Origin: Monoplex corrugatus
Taxonomy: Eukaryota; Mollusca; Gastropoda; Littorinimorpha; Ranellidae
Reading direction: 5' to 3'
NCBI GenBank assembly: GCA_030674185.1
Contig: CM060312.1
Location: forward strand, 51,710,807-51,774,806
DNA length: 64,000 bases
A program made the translations under genes and the position numbers. Shown here piece by piece: positions 10,278 to 20,136 of this stretch. How positions within the stretch are numbered: the stretch's first letter is position 1; every line of letters starts with the position of its first letter. The notes below the pieces were generated by a model that made no database searches, was not told the DNA's origin, and was given only the letters and a program-made list of their open reading frames with translations.

Positions 10278-11163
10278 CCATGTACTCGCCACATCTGTCT
10301 TCATGTTACAGAGAAAACATCATGAGAAACCTGGAAGAATACCCTGGATTAAAGGTTGGAGGAAAAATGATAAACAACATTCGATACGCAGATGACACCA
10401 TTCTAATTGCAGAAAATTAAAGGGACCTACAAAACCTTGTGAATATAATAGAAATAGAAAGCAAAAGTAAAGGGTTGGAGCTGAATAGCAAGAAGGCTGA
10501 AATCATGGTAATCAGTTAAAAACATGAAATTCCCTCATGCAAAATAACAGCAAACAGCACAACCTTGAGACAGGTTGATAAGTTTAAATATCTGGGAACA
10601 ATCATCTCACCAGACGGCAGATGCACATCAGAAATAGCCAGCAGAATCGGGCAAGCCAAAACAGCATTCAAAAAGATGACAAGCATTCTTACCAACAAAT
10701 GCCTATCAATTAACATCAGGAAGAGAGTTCTTGAATGTTATATAGAACCGATAATGTTATACGGTTGTGAGGCATGGACAGTCAACACGCAAAGCCAGAA
10801 CAAGATTGAGGCAGCCGAGATGTGGTTTCTAAGAAGAATGTTGAGAGTTCCATGGACAGCAAAGAAAACAAACGAGACAGTCTTGATGGAGGCAGACACA
10901 GAAAGATCATTCATAAGGAAAATAAGGAAAAGACAGGCACCATTTATAGGCCATTTTATGAGGAAAGGGAATTAGAGCACCTGGTAACAACAGGAAAGCT
11001 GGAGGGAAAGAGAGCACCAGTTAGACCCAGGGAAATATATTGGATAGACTTGCAGAGTGGCTGAGGACAGAGAGGGTGGAAGATGTGCTTGCGGCAACAA
11101 GGGATAGATGCATATGAGATGCCATGATCGCCAATGCCATGTGGCAGGGCACTTGATGATGAT
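10278..11163 (+). mobile_element. 5'-truncated RTE-like LINE (shared by both arms)
   Basis: About 890 bp covering the end of the RT domain to the tail. ENIMRNLEE and NNIRYADDT (catalytic YADD, about 10,380-10,400) are followed by in-frame stops near 10,418 and 10,517. After these come KFKYLGTIIS (10,583), LYGCEAWTVN and MLRVPWTAKKTNE, ending in TGATGATGATGATT. The 136-residue open frame 10,565-10,975 is the longest intact piece. The right-arm counterpart is 48,966-49,845 (-), so this insertion predates the inverted duplication. Confidence 0.85.
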
Positions 11164-11552
11164 GATTGCACGCACAGGCAAATACAGTAGTAGTCTTGCC
11201 GAACGCAAGGGCAGGTTTTATGCGGCAGAAATGTTCCGGGAAAAAAAGAAAGAAAAGAAAAAAGTAAATTGACCATTATCAAAAATCATTTTCTCACCGT
11301 GTTTCACTCATAAAATATGCATACACTACACTATACTGCATTGCACTGCACTGCACTGCACAGCACTACTATACACACACGTACGTACGTACACACATAC
11401 GCACGCACAAGACCTATGTATTATTTATGCAAACATATATATGTATATTGTATATGTATGTATATGCATGCAGTTATAGACATAATACATAAATATACTT
11501 TGTGAATACATATATGTATATATATATATATATACGCACACACATACGCACA

Positions 11553-11562
<10 letters not shown>

Positions 11563-11633
<71 letters not shown>

Positions 11634-11650
11634 CACACACACACACTCTC
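11563..11650. repeat. (CA)n microsatellite
   Basis: CA run followed by (CT)n, flanked by TATA-rich sequence at 11,500-11,535. The right-arm (TG)n equivalent is 48,775-48,822. Confidence 0.95.
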
Positions 11651-11758
11651 TCTCTCTCTAATTACGAACAGAATAATCACATTTAGTTAATACCTGGTTT
11701 TAATCAGTGTGTCGTCTTGATGTTACTGATCTCTCTCTCACTATTCACCTGCTGACAG

Positions 11759-11908
11759 TTGAGGAGGGCACCCTGGCGAAGCATCCTGACGTCGAGAGGG
11801 GTGTGGGCAGCCTTTGCGGGATCTGTGAGTAGAAGCGTCATCTTTGCCATTCTGGCGCTAGAGGAACCACAGTATTTCCAAGATTCTTTCGGCATCAAAA
11901 TAGAAGAT
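11759..11908 (+). CDS. SLC17-like transporter exon 3 (left copy)
   Basis: A 150-bp, phase 0/0 exon. LRRAPWRSILTSRGVWAAF is the SLC17 hallmark 'vPWr.iltS..vWA' that opens the C-terminal six-helix half. A hydrophobic helix and EEPQYFQDSFGIKIED follow. Acceptor CTGACAG at 11,752-11,758; donor GAT/GTGAGT. The exon is open in both arms, but hand alignment shows seven replacements in 50 residues (clustered AGSVSRSVIF versus VGALSRCTIS, plus Q to L) and only two synonymous changes. Confidence 0.8.
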
Positions 11909-11942
11909 GTGAGTACAATACGAAGCAAATCAGAAACAATAA

Positions 11943-12486
11943 GTTAGGATCATTTATTCATATTCACATTCATATCACATTCATATTCATATTCACGTTC
12001 ATATTCATATGCACATTCATATGCGCATTCATATTCACATTTACATCAGATTCATATTCACATTCAGTTCTGTTGTCACAGTGGATTTACTATGTGAAAC
12101 TCTGCTGCTCTCCCCTTTGAGAGCACGTCGCCGCAGTGCAGCGCCACACAATATTTTAACCAAGACTTTAGAAAGGCAAGAAGGCTCATTGGTCTTCAAA
12201 GGGGGAAACCTCGGGATTCAACCTATCTCTCCAATGTTTTATACCAGGGCTGCCGGGCGAAAGTCCTTCTATTCACGATTTTCATCTGCCATTGGATCTT
12301 AAGTGTGCACAGGCCAGAAAACACATGGGTGTGTATCGTTCCTCGTCCCCTTCCGAAAGACCAGACGTTCAGTTCGATTTTCCGGTCAAATTTAGGAGAA
12401 AAATCGAGGCCTCAACGGGGAACGAACCCTGGAACCTCGAGTTTAGTTATTGACAGACTAACGTCTGGACCATTCTGCCACTCTTC
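11943..12486 (-). mobile_element. tRNA-derived SINE, family S1, full-length with tail
   Basis: On the minus strand: AAGAGTGGCAGAATGGTCC (box A-like), GGTTCCAGGGTTCGTTCCCC (box B-like), the shared body (TTCGGAAGGGGACGAGG, GGCCTGTGCACACTTAAGAT), and a long tail of GAATATGAATGTGAA-type repeats at 11,943-12,070. The right-arm counterpart is 47,945-48,435 (+). Confidence 0.75.
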
Positions 12487-12605
12487 TGTAACCCAAAATA
12501 TATATAGAACGATATAAACAAAACATTGCCTATAGATCACCAGTATGCATAAAACACTGTGCATAGATCACCAATATTACTCTGCTACTTTTTTGTGTGG
12601 TAGTC

Positions 12606-12976
12606 ATCGAGATTGATGCACTTAAAATGTGGTTTGTAAGAAGAATGTTGAGAGTTCCATGGACAGCAAAGAAAACAAACGAGGCAGTCTTGAAGAAGGC
12701 AGACCCAAGAAGATCATTAATAAAGAAGATTAGGAAAAGACACAACATTTATAGGACCTTTTTTCTGAGGAGAGGGGAATTAGAGCACCTGGTCATAACA
12801 AGAAAGCTGGAGGGAAAGAGAACATCAGGTAGATCCAGGGAAAAAAATATTGGACGGACTTACAGGTTGGCTGAGGACAGAGAGGGTGGGAGATGTACTT
12901 GCAGCGACAAGGGACAGTTTCGTATATAGGGCCATGATGGCCAACGCCATGCGGCAGGGCACATGATGATGATGAT
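12606..12976 (+). mobile_element. RTE-like LINE 3' end (shared by both arms)
   Basis: Starts at ATGTGGTTTGTAAGAAGAAT (MWFVRRMLRVPWTAKKTNEA), with frame breaks after the RHNIYRTF segment. Ends in CACATGATGATGATGATAA, 60 bp before exon 4. The right-arm counterpart is 47,480-47,800 (-). Confidence 0.85.
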
Positions 12977-13037
12977 AAGTCGCCGGACATTGACGTGGCT
13001 TACAGGATCTTTAACGTGCGTAATTGTGTTCTTACAG

Positions 13038-13167
13038 CTGGGCATATTACTGGTGCTCCCCTTCCTGCTGTTGGGACTGGCTTCTATGGTGGCAGGAATG
13101 GTCTCAGACAAACTGATCCAGCTGGGCTTGTCCACAACTGCTACCAGGAAACTGATGTTCACCGTAG
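13038..13167 (+). CDS. SLC17-like transporter exon 4 (left copy)
   Basis: A 130-bp exon, phase 0 to 1: LGILLVLPFLLLGLASMVAG then MVSDKLIQLGLSTTATRKLM then FTV. It matches the SLC17 block 'G.LS.LPyl......G..aD.l......STt.vRK.......G', with the D and the STT.xRK signature present. Acceptor TGTTCTTACAG; donor GTAG/GTATGT. The right copy differs by one residue (A to T). Confidence 0.85.
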
Positions 13168-13179
13168 GTATGTATGGAC

Positions 13180-13201
13180 ATTTATGTGTGTGCGTGTGCG
13201 T

Positions 13202-13252
<51 letters not shown>

Positions 13253-13400
13253 CGTGCGTGTGTGTGTGTGTGTGTGTGTTTGAGTGCTGTGTTGTGTTGT
13301 GTGTGAGTGTGTGTTTGTGTGCATGCGTGTGTGTGTGTGTGTGTGTGTGTGTGCGTATGTGTGTGTGTGTGTGAGTGTGTGTGTGCGCGTGTGTGTATTA
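13180..13400. repeat. (TG)n tract directly after exon 4
   Basis: Long TG repeat beginning about 15 bp after the splice donor. The right arm has (CA)n at 46,860-47,145. Confidence 0.95.
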
Positions 13401-13487
13401 TTTTTTAATGAATGTCTGAAAGAGAGTGTTGTGTGTGTACATAAGTGTGTTTGTGCTTTTATTTATACATACATACATACATACATA

Positions 13488-13566
<79 letters not shown>
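13488..13566. repeat. (TATC)n tetranucleotide repeat
   Basis: About 19 units of ATCT/TATC, preceded by (ATAC)n at 13,464-13,484. Confidence 0.95.
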
Positions 13567-13599
13567 ATACATGTATATGTGTGTGTGTGTGTGTATGTA

Positions 13600-13990
13600 T
13601 ATAATATGTAGTTGGAATGATTTGACCTAACAGATGTCTGCGCAAGAAGATTTGCAACATCCCGTGACAGGACCATATCTCCACCCTTCAAATTGTGAAG
13701 AAGTTATGGCTTACCAAATCATACAGTGTCCTCCACTCATCAAATGCTTGCAACGTTGGACAAGACACTTTGTCGGCACCCCAAACATGATTCTGTACGG
13801 AAAGAGGTGAAGCCATAGCACCACGACCGGGGAAGAATACTGAAACAAGTCAAGGAGACTTCTTAACTCATGTGTTGGAGACTCCTGCGCGATCGACACC
13901 TTTGACCAAATGTAGTGAAGATCCATCCAGAAACAGCTGAGAAAATCTTGCCAACATTTTGTAGCAAACACAGACACAAACGTACACACA
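13600..13990. other. Unidentified block conserved in both arms
   Basis: About 390 bp with no recognised gene, matching 44,255-44,650 in reverse. Shared stretches include AACATCCCGTGACAGGACCA, CAACGTTGGACAAGACAC and TTTCCCTCTAGTCGAAA. Minus-strand translation gives fragments (DLHYIWSKVSI, GVPTKCLVQRC) that are conserved but broken. It could be an old transposon fragment. Confidence 0.4.
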
Positions 13991-14049
13991 TTTCCCTCTA
14001 GTCGAAAAGAAACAATGTCGATTTTTTTTTCAAAAAGGAGATACTGTAA

Positions 14050-14490
14050 AAAAAAAAACAAAGAAGAAGAGGAAGAAGAAGGAGGAGGAGAAGAAGAAGA
14101 AAAAGAAGAAGAAAAAGAAGAAGAAGAGAAGAAGAAGAAGAAAAAGAAGAAGAAGAAGAAGAAGAAGAAGAAGAAGAAGAAGAAGAAGAAGAAGAAGAAG
14201 AAGAAGAAGAAGAAGAAGAGAAAGAAGACAGAAGAAGAAATAAGAAGAAAAAGAAGATGACGAGGAAGAGGAAGAAAAGGTAAAAGAAGGAGAAGAAGAG
14301 AGAAAAAGACAAGAAGAAAGAAGAAGAAGAGGAGGAGAAGAGGAGGAAGAGGAAGAAAAGGTAAAAGAAGAAGAAGAGAGAAAAAGACAAGAAGAATAAG
14401 AAGAAGAGGAGTGGGAGGAGGAGGAAGAGGAGGAGGAGGAAGAAACAGAAGAAGAAGAAGAAGAAGAAGAAGAAGAAGACGATGATGATG
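14050..14490. repeat. (GAA)n / (GGA)n purine tract
   Basis: About 440 bp almost entirely purine on the plus strand. The right arm has the pyrimidine version at 43,920-44,225. Confidence 0.95.
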
Positions 14491-14565
14491 ATGATGATGG
14501 TGATAGTGCTGCTGCTACTGCTGCTGATGATAACGATAGTTTAAAAACAATGTCACTGTGGCCAG

Positions 14566-14676
14566 GCTTTGGGACGGAAGGAACGTGCCTGGTGATTCTC
14601 TCTTTCGTGACTGACTGGATGGTGGCTTTTATCATCATCTGCACCGGTGTCTCCTTGGGAGCCTGTGGCAGTGCTG
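14566..14676 (+). CDS. SLC17-like transporter exon 5 (left copy)
   Basis: A 111-bp exon, phase 1 to 1: (G)FGTEGTCLVILSFVTDWMVA then FIIICTGVSLGACGSAG. It is a membrane helix pair matching the SLC17 region that follows STT.xRK and ends in the small-residue G..G helix. Acceptor TGTGGCCAG (weak pyrimidine tract); donor GCTG/GTGAGA. The predicted protein is identical in the two arms. Confidence 0.75.
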
Positions 14677-14693
14677 GTGAGAGGACATCTTTT

Positions 14694-14873
14694 TGACCCT
14701 CTGACTCCCGCACCCTATCCAACATTTGCAAAAACTTAACCCTCTGACTCCCTAATCCTATCAGGAAGCTGGTGGGCAGAGTGAAGGAATCAGAAGGTTA
14801 AGCTTTTGCTTTGATAGCATGGTTGACAATGCAGGATGTTGGTAAACAAGGTGCGGGAGTCAAAGGGTTAAAC
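14694..14873. mobile_element. piggyBac-type MITE (left-arm copy)
   Basis: Palindromic ~180-bp element ending in GGTGCGGGAGTCAAAGGG then TTAA, and opening with ACCCTCTGACTCCCGCACCC. It lies 18 bp after the exon 5 donor. The matching copy is at 43,571-43,758 in the right arm; the clearest copy is at 26,811-26,995. Confidence 0.6.
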
Positions 14874-15059
14874 TTTTTATAACAGGTTGCTTCTATTAGG
14901 ATTATCGCACTTAAGGAGATTTCCTCTGAACTCACATTGTTTTTCTTTCTTTCCATTTCTTTATTGAGTGTCCCTTTTGTACTTTTGTACGCCTCCGTAA
15001 CGGCCACAGAATCTGGCAGTTTTTACAATGTGATAATAGTGATGACGATGACGATAATA

Positions 15060-15402
15060 TTCATGATGCTATAGGATTTGAGACTGCATGACAGTGATGT
15101 ACTCTACGCTTTCTGACATAATATATCCTGGTGTCAACCAGACTGGAGAGATACAGACACCTGTGGTGTTGGTCAGAATATTTGAGCAACACTGTCAGTG
15201 ACGCATCTGTAAAGTGAATGAGACTAGACTATGTGGTCTCAGACTTCTCATCGAGCCCATAGATAGCACGCTCAACTCCAGGCAGGACCCGGTTGGAAGT
15301 GAAAAAAAGAACCACAATAATTTTTGAAGGGACTGGTGGGGATTCGAACCCACAACCTTCCAGTCGATAGTCCGTTGCACAAACCACTATACCACGGTGA
15401 CT
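15060..15402 (-). mobile_element. tRNA-derived SINE, family S2, full-length
   Basis: Minus-strand head ACCAGTCACCGTGGTATAG followed by TGGTTTGTGCAACGG and a perfect box B GGTTCGAATCC at about 15,338-15,348. The S2 body follows (GGTGTCTGTATCTCTCC, TGGTTGACACCAGGATATAT), then a short ATT/CATC-rich tail. The same insertion is in the right arm at 43,062-43,425 (+). Confidence 0.75.
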
Positions 15403-15474
15403 GGTTTACTTTCTTTGTAAACGATATGCACATTATTCTTGAATTCCACCGAAGTGACCCAGCAATATTACAGG

Positions 15475-15546
15475 GACAATATGTGACAATACTATCATGA
15501 TAAGAATGGGAATATAGGGGATGACACTATGGAGGTTCATTTGAGA
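15475..15546 (-). mobile_element. S2-like SINE, tail-side half of a copy split by an insertion
   Basis: TGACAATACTATCATGATAA through GACACTATGGAGGTTCAT matches the reverse of 40,090-40,165. The rest of the element is at 19,857-20,000, so about 4.3 kb was inserted within this copy in the left arm only. Confidence 0.6.
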
Positions 15547-15557
15547 TTTTATCTACA

Positions 15558-15809
15558 TGTCATGTGCACAGTGATGCGTACACATGTTTTTCTTTTGTGT
15601 GTGTGTTGGGTGCATGGAGTGGTGTATGGATCAAATACGGAATATAAACACGCGAAGTCAATACGTCATCCAGATGACGTCAATGTTCCCGTGATGTCAC
15701 GGAGAGAGATAGGTACAACGGTTTTTTTTTTTTTTTTTAGCAGACCAGGTTGTCTGATGCTGGGGGGGGGGGGGGGGGGGATAAAAATATGTTGAAACTC
15801 GGGAAGTCC
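15558..15809 (+). repeat. 5' LTR of a gag-only LTR retrotransposon
   Basis: TGTCATGTGCACAGTGATG to ACTCGGGAAGTCC, 252 bp, repeated in direct orientation at 18,292-18,537. The copies differ by a few substitutions, a GA indel and the lengths of T and G runs. A G18-like run lies near 15,763-15,780. The 3' terminus is uncertain: it is where similarity stops, not a clear CA. Confidence 0.8.
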
Positions 15810-16455
15810 TTGAAATAAGAAAATTGTTTAGATTTTGGTTTGTGTACGCTGGTGAAAGATTGGGATTTGTAGCCCCTCACAGGAAAAGGGGTTAAATTTT
15901 GATTTGTACCCGACTCAAACTTGCGCGACGTTAAAAGGAAGACAGAGAATTTCGCCGCTATTGTTTGTTCTGGGAAACAAAAGAGGCTTTGCTGTAAAAC
16001 ATTGGTTCACGCTGTTTAGACAGCAGTGTTGCCTTCAGTGTACGGTTTTTAAAGAAGTTTTGTTTGATTGTCAGAAAAATATAAATCTATTGACAGTTCT
16101 GACAGTGAGTGACGTAAAGCGATCTTGCATTATTTTGAAGTGATGTAATCTAGATGTAAAATTAAGATCGTGTTGTGAATCTCACCGTGAACTTTAAAGT
16201 AATTCAAATCGAAAGACCCAAGAGAAAGTGGCTGAATAAATGACGTGTTTTATTTCTTTAACTTTATGCAGATATTTGACTGAATGCCGATTTCTCTTTC
16301 AAAATAGTGGTTGTTGCAAGCTCTTGTTTGCTTCATTTATGGTGCTTTGTCTTTTGTCGTAAATAAGCTTGGAATTAGTGTGTTTATTTGTGTGTTGCTT
16401 ACTTTTCTTTGACTTTTTTTTGTTTTTGACAATCTTGTTTCCCCAGATAGTAAAA

Positions 16456-17730
16456 ATGAATAATTTTGATAAATATTTTGAACAAGCTCAGCACTTGCAA
16501 CTTTCTGGGGAACAAGTAAATAATTATATACAACAATGTATTGAGCGTGATAAGCGTCAGAAACAAAGATAACATGAAAAAGAAATGAGAGAGGAAAGTG
16601 AAAAACAAAGAGAACATGAAAAAGAAATGAAGGAATGTAGCTTTAAGTTGCGTCAACTGGAACTGGAGGCAGAAGTAGAATTAGAGAGGCTAAAATCCCA
16701 AAATGAAGGCAAATATTCGCCCAGTAGCTCTGAGCCCAAGTCCTCTTATATCCCCAAACTTCCTTCGTTCGACGAACATAGGGACGATATAGATTCGTTT
16801 CTTTTTCGTTTTGAGAGTCATACAACTTCTTGGGGTTGGCATCAAGAAAAATGGACTTTATACATCGCGTCGTTATTTAAGGGAAGTGCGCTAGTACTTT
16901 ATCATACCTTTGCGGCAAAAGAAGGGCTTACGTCAAATCAACTGAGAGACAAACTTTTGAAAAAATTTCGGTGCACTGCAGATGGTTTCCGTGACAAATT
17001 TCGCGCAGTCCATCCTGAAAAAGGTGAATCTTTCCCATCGTTCCTAATAAGAACTTCCCATTATTCGGATCGATGGATTGAATTGTCGCAAACTAACAAA
17101 GATTTTGACAGTCTTCGTGATCTCCTTTTGAAGGAGCAGCTTTTACAAAGCGTCAGTAGGGATCTTGCTGTCTTTTTGCGTGAAAGAGAATTTCGCACTG
17201 CAGAAGAAATGTGTCGTGCCGCGGATCAATATCGTGTTGCTCATCCAGAAAAATACACTGCCCGAAAAGGTGACTTTTCTATTTTTGACGCGAATGTCTC
17301 TGTATTGCCAAATAAACAGCAGTTTGTCCATAACTTTGGTCGCGGCGGGCATTACACTCCACCACCTAGTTTTCAGAAACCATCACCTCGTTTTGATAAA
17401 TCATCTCCTCGTTTTGGAAATGTGACACCCCAACAGAGGACGTATGGCCCTCAGACAAACCATTTTGGTTATGGTGGACATTCAAGACAGTCCTATTCTA
17501 GACTTCCTAACCCTGGTGAGAGACAAAACTTTGCCCCCACCCCACGTTCTCCCGTTGCTACAGGTAAATCCCATACCAGTAGACAAAAACAACAAAACAC
17601 ACAAAGTAGTCGAGGGAATTTTTCCTCTTACAATCAAAGAGGTAGAGGTCAAAGCTTTTCACAGCCATCACAAAACTGGCCCAATGCAGACATTTCTTGC
17701 TGGCACTGTGGTTGTGTATTTCACAGATGA
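16456..17730 (+). pseudogene. LTR-retrotransposon gag with two in-frame stops
   Basis: From ATG 16,456 (MNNFDKYFEQAQHLQLSGEQ) one frame runs to 17,728. A TAA at 16,570 splits it inside a charged coiled-coil-like stretch (ERDKRQKQR, then HEKEMREESEKQREHEKEM). The 381-residue part 16,585-17,730 has a Gag core (PKLPSFDEHRDDIDSFLFRF; ESHTTSWGWHQEKW) and a Gly/Pro/Gln/Ser-rich linker. It ends in a CX2CX4HX4C zinc knuckle, CWHCGCVFH, interrupted by TGA before NTC. No protease, RT or integrase follows before the 3' LTR. It resembles the Ty3/Gypsy Gag type. The element would depend on another for replication. Confidence 0.75.
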
Positions 17731-17869
17731 AACACTTGTCCTTACATTAGCTCAAATGCAAATGTAGCCTCACATGTTGATCATGTAAAAGAACACTCTG
17801 ATAATAATAAGACTTTGCATGTTAAGGATGAAAATGTAATGGCAGTGAATGTAGTGACTGAAACATGAA

Positions 17870-18291
17870 GCAACAATTTATATGGTGAACAAAATTATAA
17901 CTATTAATTTTGATTGCTGTTCATTGTATGATTTCATGTGGCAAAGTTTAGCGACATTGAAATTATCACTATTTGCCATATATGAATGAGTGTCATACAT
18001 TATTATGAAACGTCCTATTTTCATGAATGGTTGTGATATATTCTGTGAGAGGCCCTATTTTATTCATGGGTATTGTGCTGTGCTGGGTATCTAATTAATT
18101 CAGTGGCTTTTGACGGGTGTCATATTTTGGTGGATGTCTTGATTACTGTACATGTTAAACATCCACGAGTTGATGAATGTATTTGGTTGCAAACATGATT
18201 GCTTGTCATTTTGGCATTATTTGATTTCCATGCTTATGGCAGTGCCTATTTAAAAAATTGCTGTCACAGTTTTTTTCCCCGGGATGGGGGG
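17870..18291 (+). other. Non-coding 3' internal region and polypurine tract
   Basis: No open frame of note between the gag end and the 3' LTR. GGGATGGGGGG at 18,281-18,291 abuts the TGTCATG of the LTR and is a good polypurine tract. Confidence 0.6.
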
Positions 18292-18537
18292 TGTCATGTG
18301 CACAGTGATGTGTACACATGTTTTTCTTTTGTGTGTGTGTTGGGTGCATGGAGTGGTGTATGGATCAAATACGGAATATAAACACGCGAAGTCAATACGT
18401 CATCCAGATGACGTCAATGTTCCCGTGATGTCACGGAGAGATAGGTACAACGTCTTTTTTTTTAGCAGACCAGGTTGTCTGATGCTCGGGGGGGGGGGGG
18501 GGGGGGGAATAAAAATATGTTGAAACTCGGGAAGTCC
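18292..18537 (+). repeat. 3' LTR of the gag-only retrotransposon
   Basis: 246-bp direct repeat of 15,558-15,809. A long G run at 18,488-18,507 precedes AATAAAAATATG, a possible polyadenylation signal. Confidence 0.8.
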
Positions 18538-18576
18538 CATGAATGCCACGTTAAAAGTATTTGGTGGTATTGAACG

Positions 18577-18726
18577 AGATTGTGTTAATATTGAATATTC
18601 TGTGAACCAGAGTCGTCAGACAAGATTGTGTTAATATTGAATATTCTGTGAACCAGAGTCGTCAGACAAGATTGTGTTAATATTGGATATTCTGTGAACC
18701 AGAGTTGTGAGACAAGATTGTGTTGA
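18577..18726. repeat. 46-bp tandem repeat, three units plus a partial
   Basis: Unit AGATTGTGTTAATATTGAAT followed by ATTCTGTGAACCAGAGTCGT and CAGACA. Left-arm insertion only. Confidence 0.85.
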
Positions 18727-18923
18727 TAGTAGATATCCTGTTGTGCCTGCGTTCTTTCCCATTGGATGTTTGGTTTCTGTTTCTGAGGAGAAATGTTCCC
18801 TACACTTTGTGGTTGGCGGTTTCACTTGTAGTATAAGCGTGGTGTTGAAAGAGGAATTGGAAGAGAGGAAAAAGGAATAGAAAAAGAAGAGAAGAAAAAG
18901 GGGAGAAGGAGAAAAAGAGGAGC

Positions 18924-19050
18924 AGAAGACGAAGAAGGAGGAGAAAACAAAACAAAACAAAACAAAACAAAAAGACGTTAATGTGAAGGTGCGTGGTTAT
19001 AAATGTTGTATGTGTGATGTGTGAAAGTAAGTAGTAATAAATGTAAAAAA
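18924..19050 (+). repeat. ~126-bp direct repeat, copy 1
   Basis: AGAAGACGAAGAAGGAGGAG, (AAAAC)n, then AGACGTTAATGTGAAGGTGC to AATGTAAAAAA. The near-identical copy 2 is at 19,533-19,659. The pair may be LTR remains of a second element: a purine-rich stretch followed by TGTCATGAGAG at 19,333 lies between them. Confidence 0.7.
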
Positions 19051-19532
19051 AAAATTTAATATCGTGATCTATTTAGTGATATTGGTTGAAAGGAGTTAGT
19101 GCTTTTTGCATGTGTTGATTGTGTGAACATGTGTACAAAAGCATGACACTACATACTCCTTTTTTTTGTATTTATTTATTCATCTACTTACTTACTTGCT
19201 TACTTACGTACTTATTTACCTACTTACTTGCTTACTTACGTACTTACTTAATACCTATCTATGATTAAGATTATATTGTCTTCACCTAGTTGATTGACAG
19301 CTGAGCCTTTGTGCATTGACTGGGGAGGGGGGTGTCATGAGAGACGAGTTTATGCAGAATAGCTAGTTGTGTTGTGATTCAGACCTTTAATTGTTTATTT
19401 ATTTACTTTATATGTTTCTTGTTTGAAAGTAAGATACACAGATACACATGTCATTTACATGTAACCAAGATTATTCCAGTGGTAAGCTGATGAAATACCA
19501 GTATAAAATGTAGACTAGGTAAAACATAGTCT

Positions 19533-19659
19533 AGAAGACGAAGAAGGAGGAGAAAACAAAACAAAACAAAACAAAACAAAAAGACGTTAATGTGAAGGTG
19601 CGTGGTTATAAATGTTGTATGTGTGATGTGTGAAAGTAAGTAGTAATAAATGTAAAAAA
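19533..19659 (+). repeat. ~126-bp direct repeat, copy 2
   Basis: Near-identical to 18,924-19,050, in the same orientation, 609 bp downstream. Confidence 0.7.
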
Positions 19660-19660
19660 T

Positions 19661-19852
19661 CCAGAATGATCACGGCACAAACCTTAAGCCTGCACATAAA
19701 CCCACGACCTGGTCAGCTCATGGGCTCATGTGCTGGCTTTAAGGCTTGTGCCATGATCAACATACACATGGCCCTGTGACGTTAGTGCATATGGAATTAA
19801 TTCCGAGCGCGGAGACGTCATCTTGAGAAACTGAAACTGAAACTGAAATTTG
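19661..19852 (+). mobile_element. SINE family S3 with an inverted 5' part
   Basis: 19,700-19,852 is the S3 body on the plus strand (TTAGTGCATATGGAATTAAT, CCGAGCGCGGAGACGTCATC) ending in a (CTGAAA)n tail. 19,661-19,710 is the reverse complement of an upstream S3 segment (GATCACGGCACAAACC, TAAGCCTGCACATAAACCC), as judged against 20,455-20,512. The element therefore folds back on itself. Confidence 0.6.
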
Positions 19853-19856
19853 AAAT

Positions 19857-20000
19857 TGAGACTGCGTGACGGCGCTGTAATCTACGCTTACTTTCATAAC
19901 ATATCCTGGCGTCAACCAGGTCAGCGAGGTACGAACACATGCAGCGTATATCAGAATTTGAGCAATACCTTCAACGATGCATAAAAGTGGTTAAAACTCC
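19857..20000 (-). mobile_element. S2-like SINE, head-side half of the split copy
   Basis: GAGACTGCGTGACGGCGCTG, TATCCTGGCGTCAACCAGG and TATCAGAATTTGAGCAATAC match 39,980-40,105 in reverse. Pairs with 15,475-15,546. Confidence 0.6.
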
Positions 20001-20136
20001 ACAACAGTTTGTGGTGTGTGCCAGTTTTCCCATCAGTCCCACAGCCCGCCGAGTTCTCAGTAGGAGACGCGGTCTGGACGAAAAATCCTATCGTAAATTT
20101 TTGTTACCGCCGGCATGGCGATTGTGTGGTTTGCAG

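Noticed and set aside
10001..10420. 139-residue frame before the LINE RT fragment
   Set aside because: It runs across a SINE-like segment into the LINE; the right arm does not keep it.
14015..14731. Glu/Lys- and Ser-rich frames up to 233 residues
   Set aside because: Translations of the (GAA)n/(TTC)n tract overlapping an intron of the SLC17-like gene.
15330..15402. Possible tRNA gene on the minus strand with a perfect box B
   Set aside because: The same head is fused to the S2 body here and at 43,062, and no complete cloverleaf was evident, so a tRNA-derived SINE fits better.
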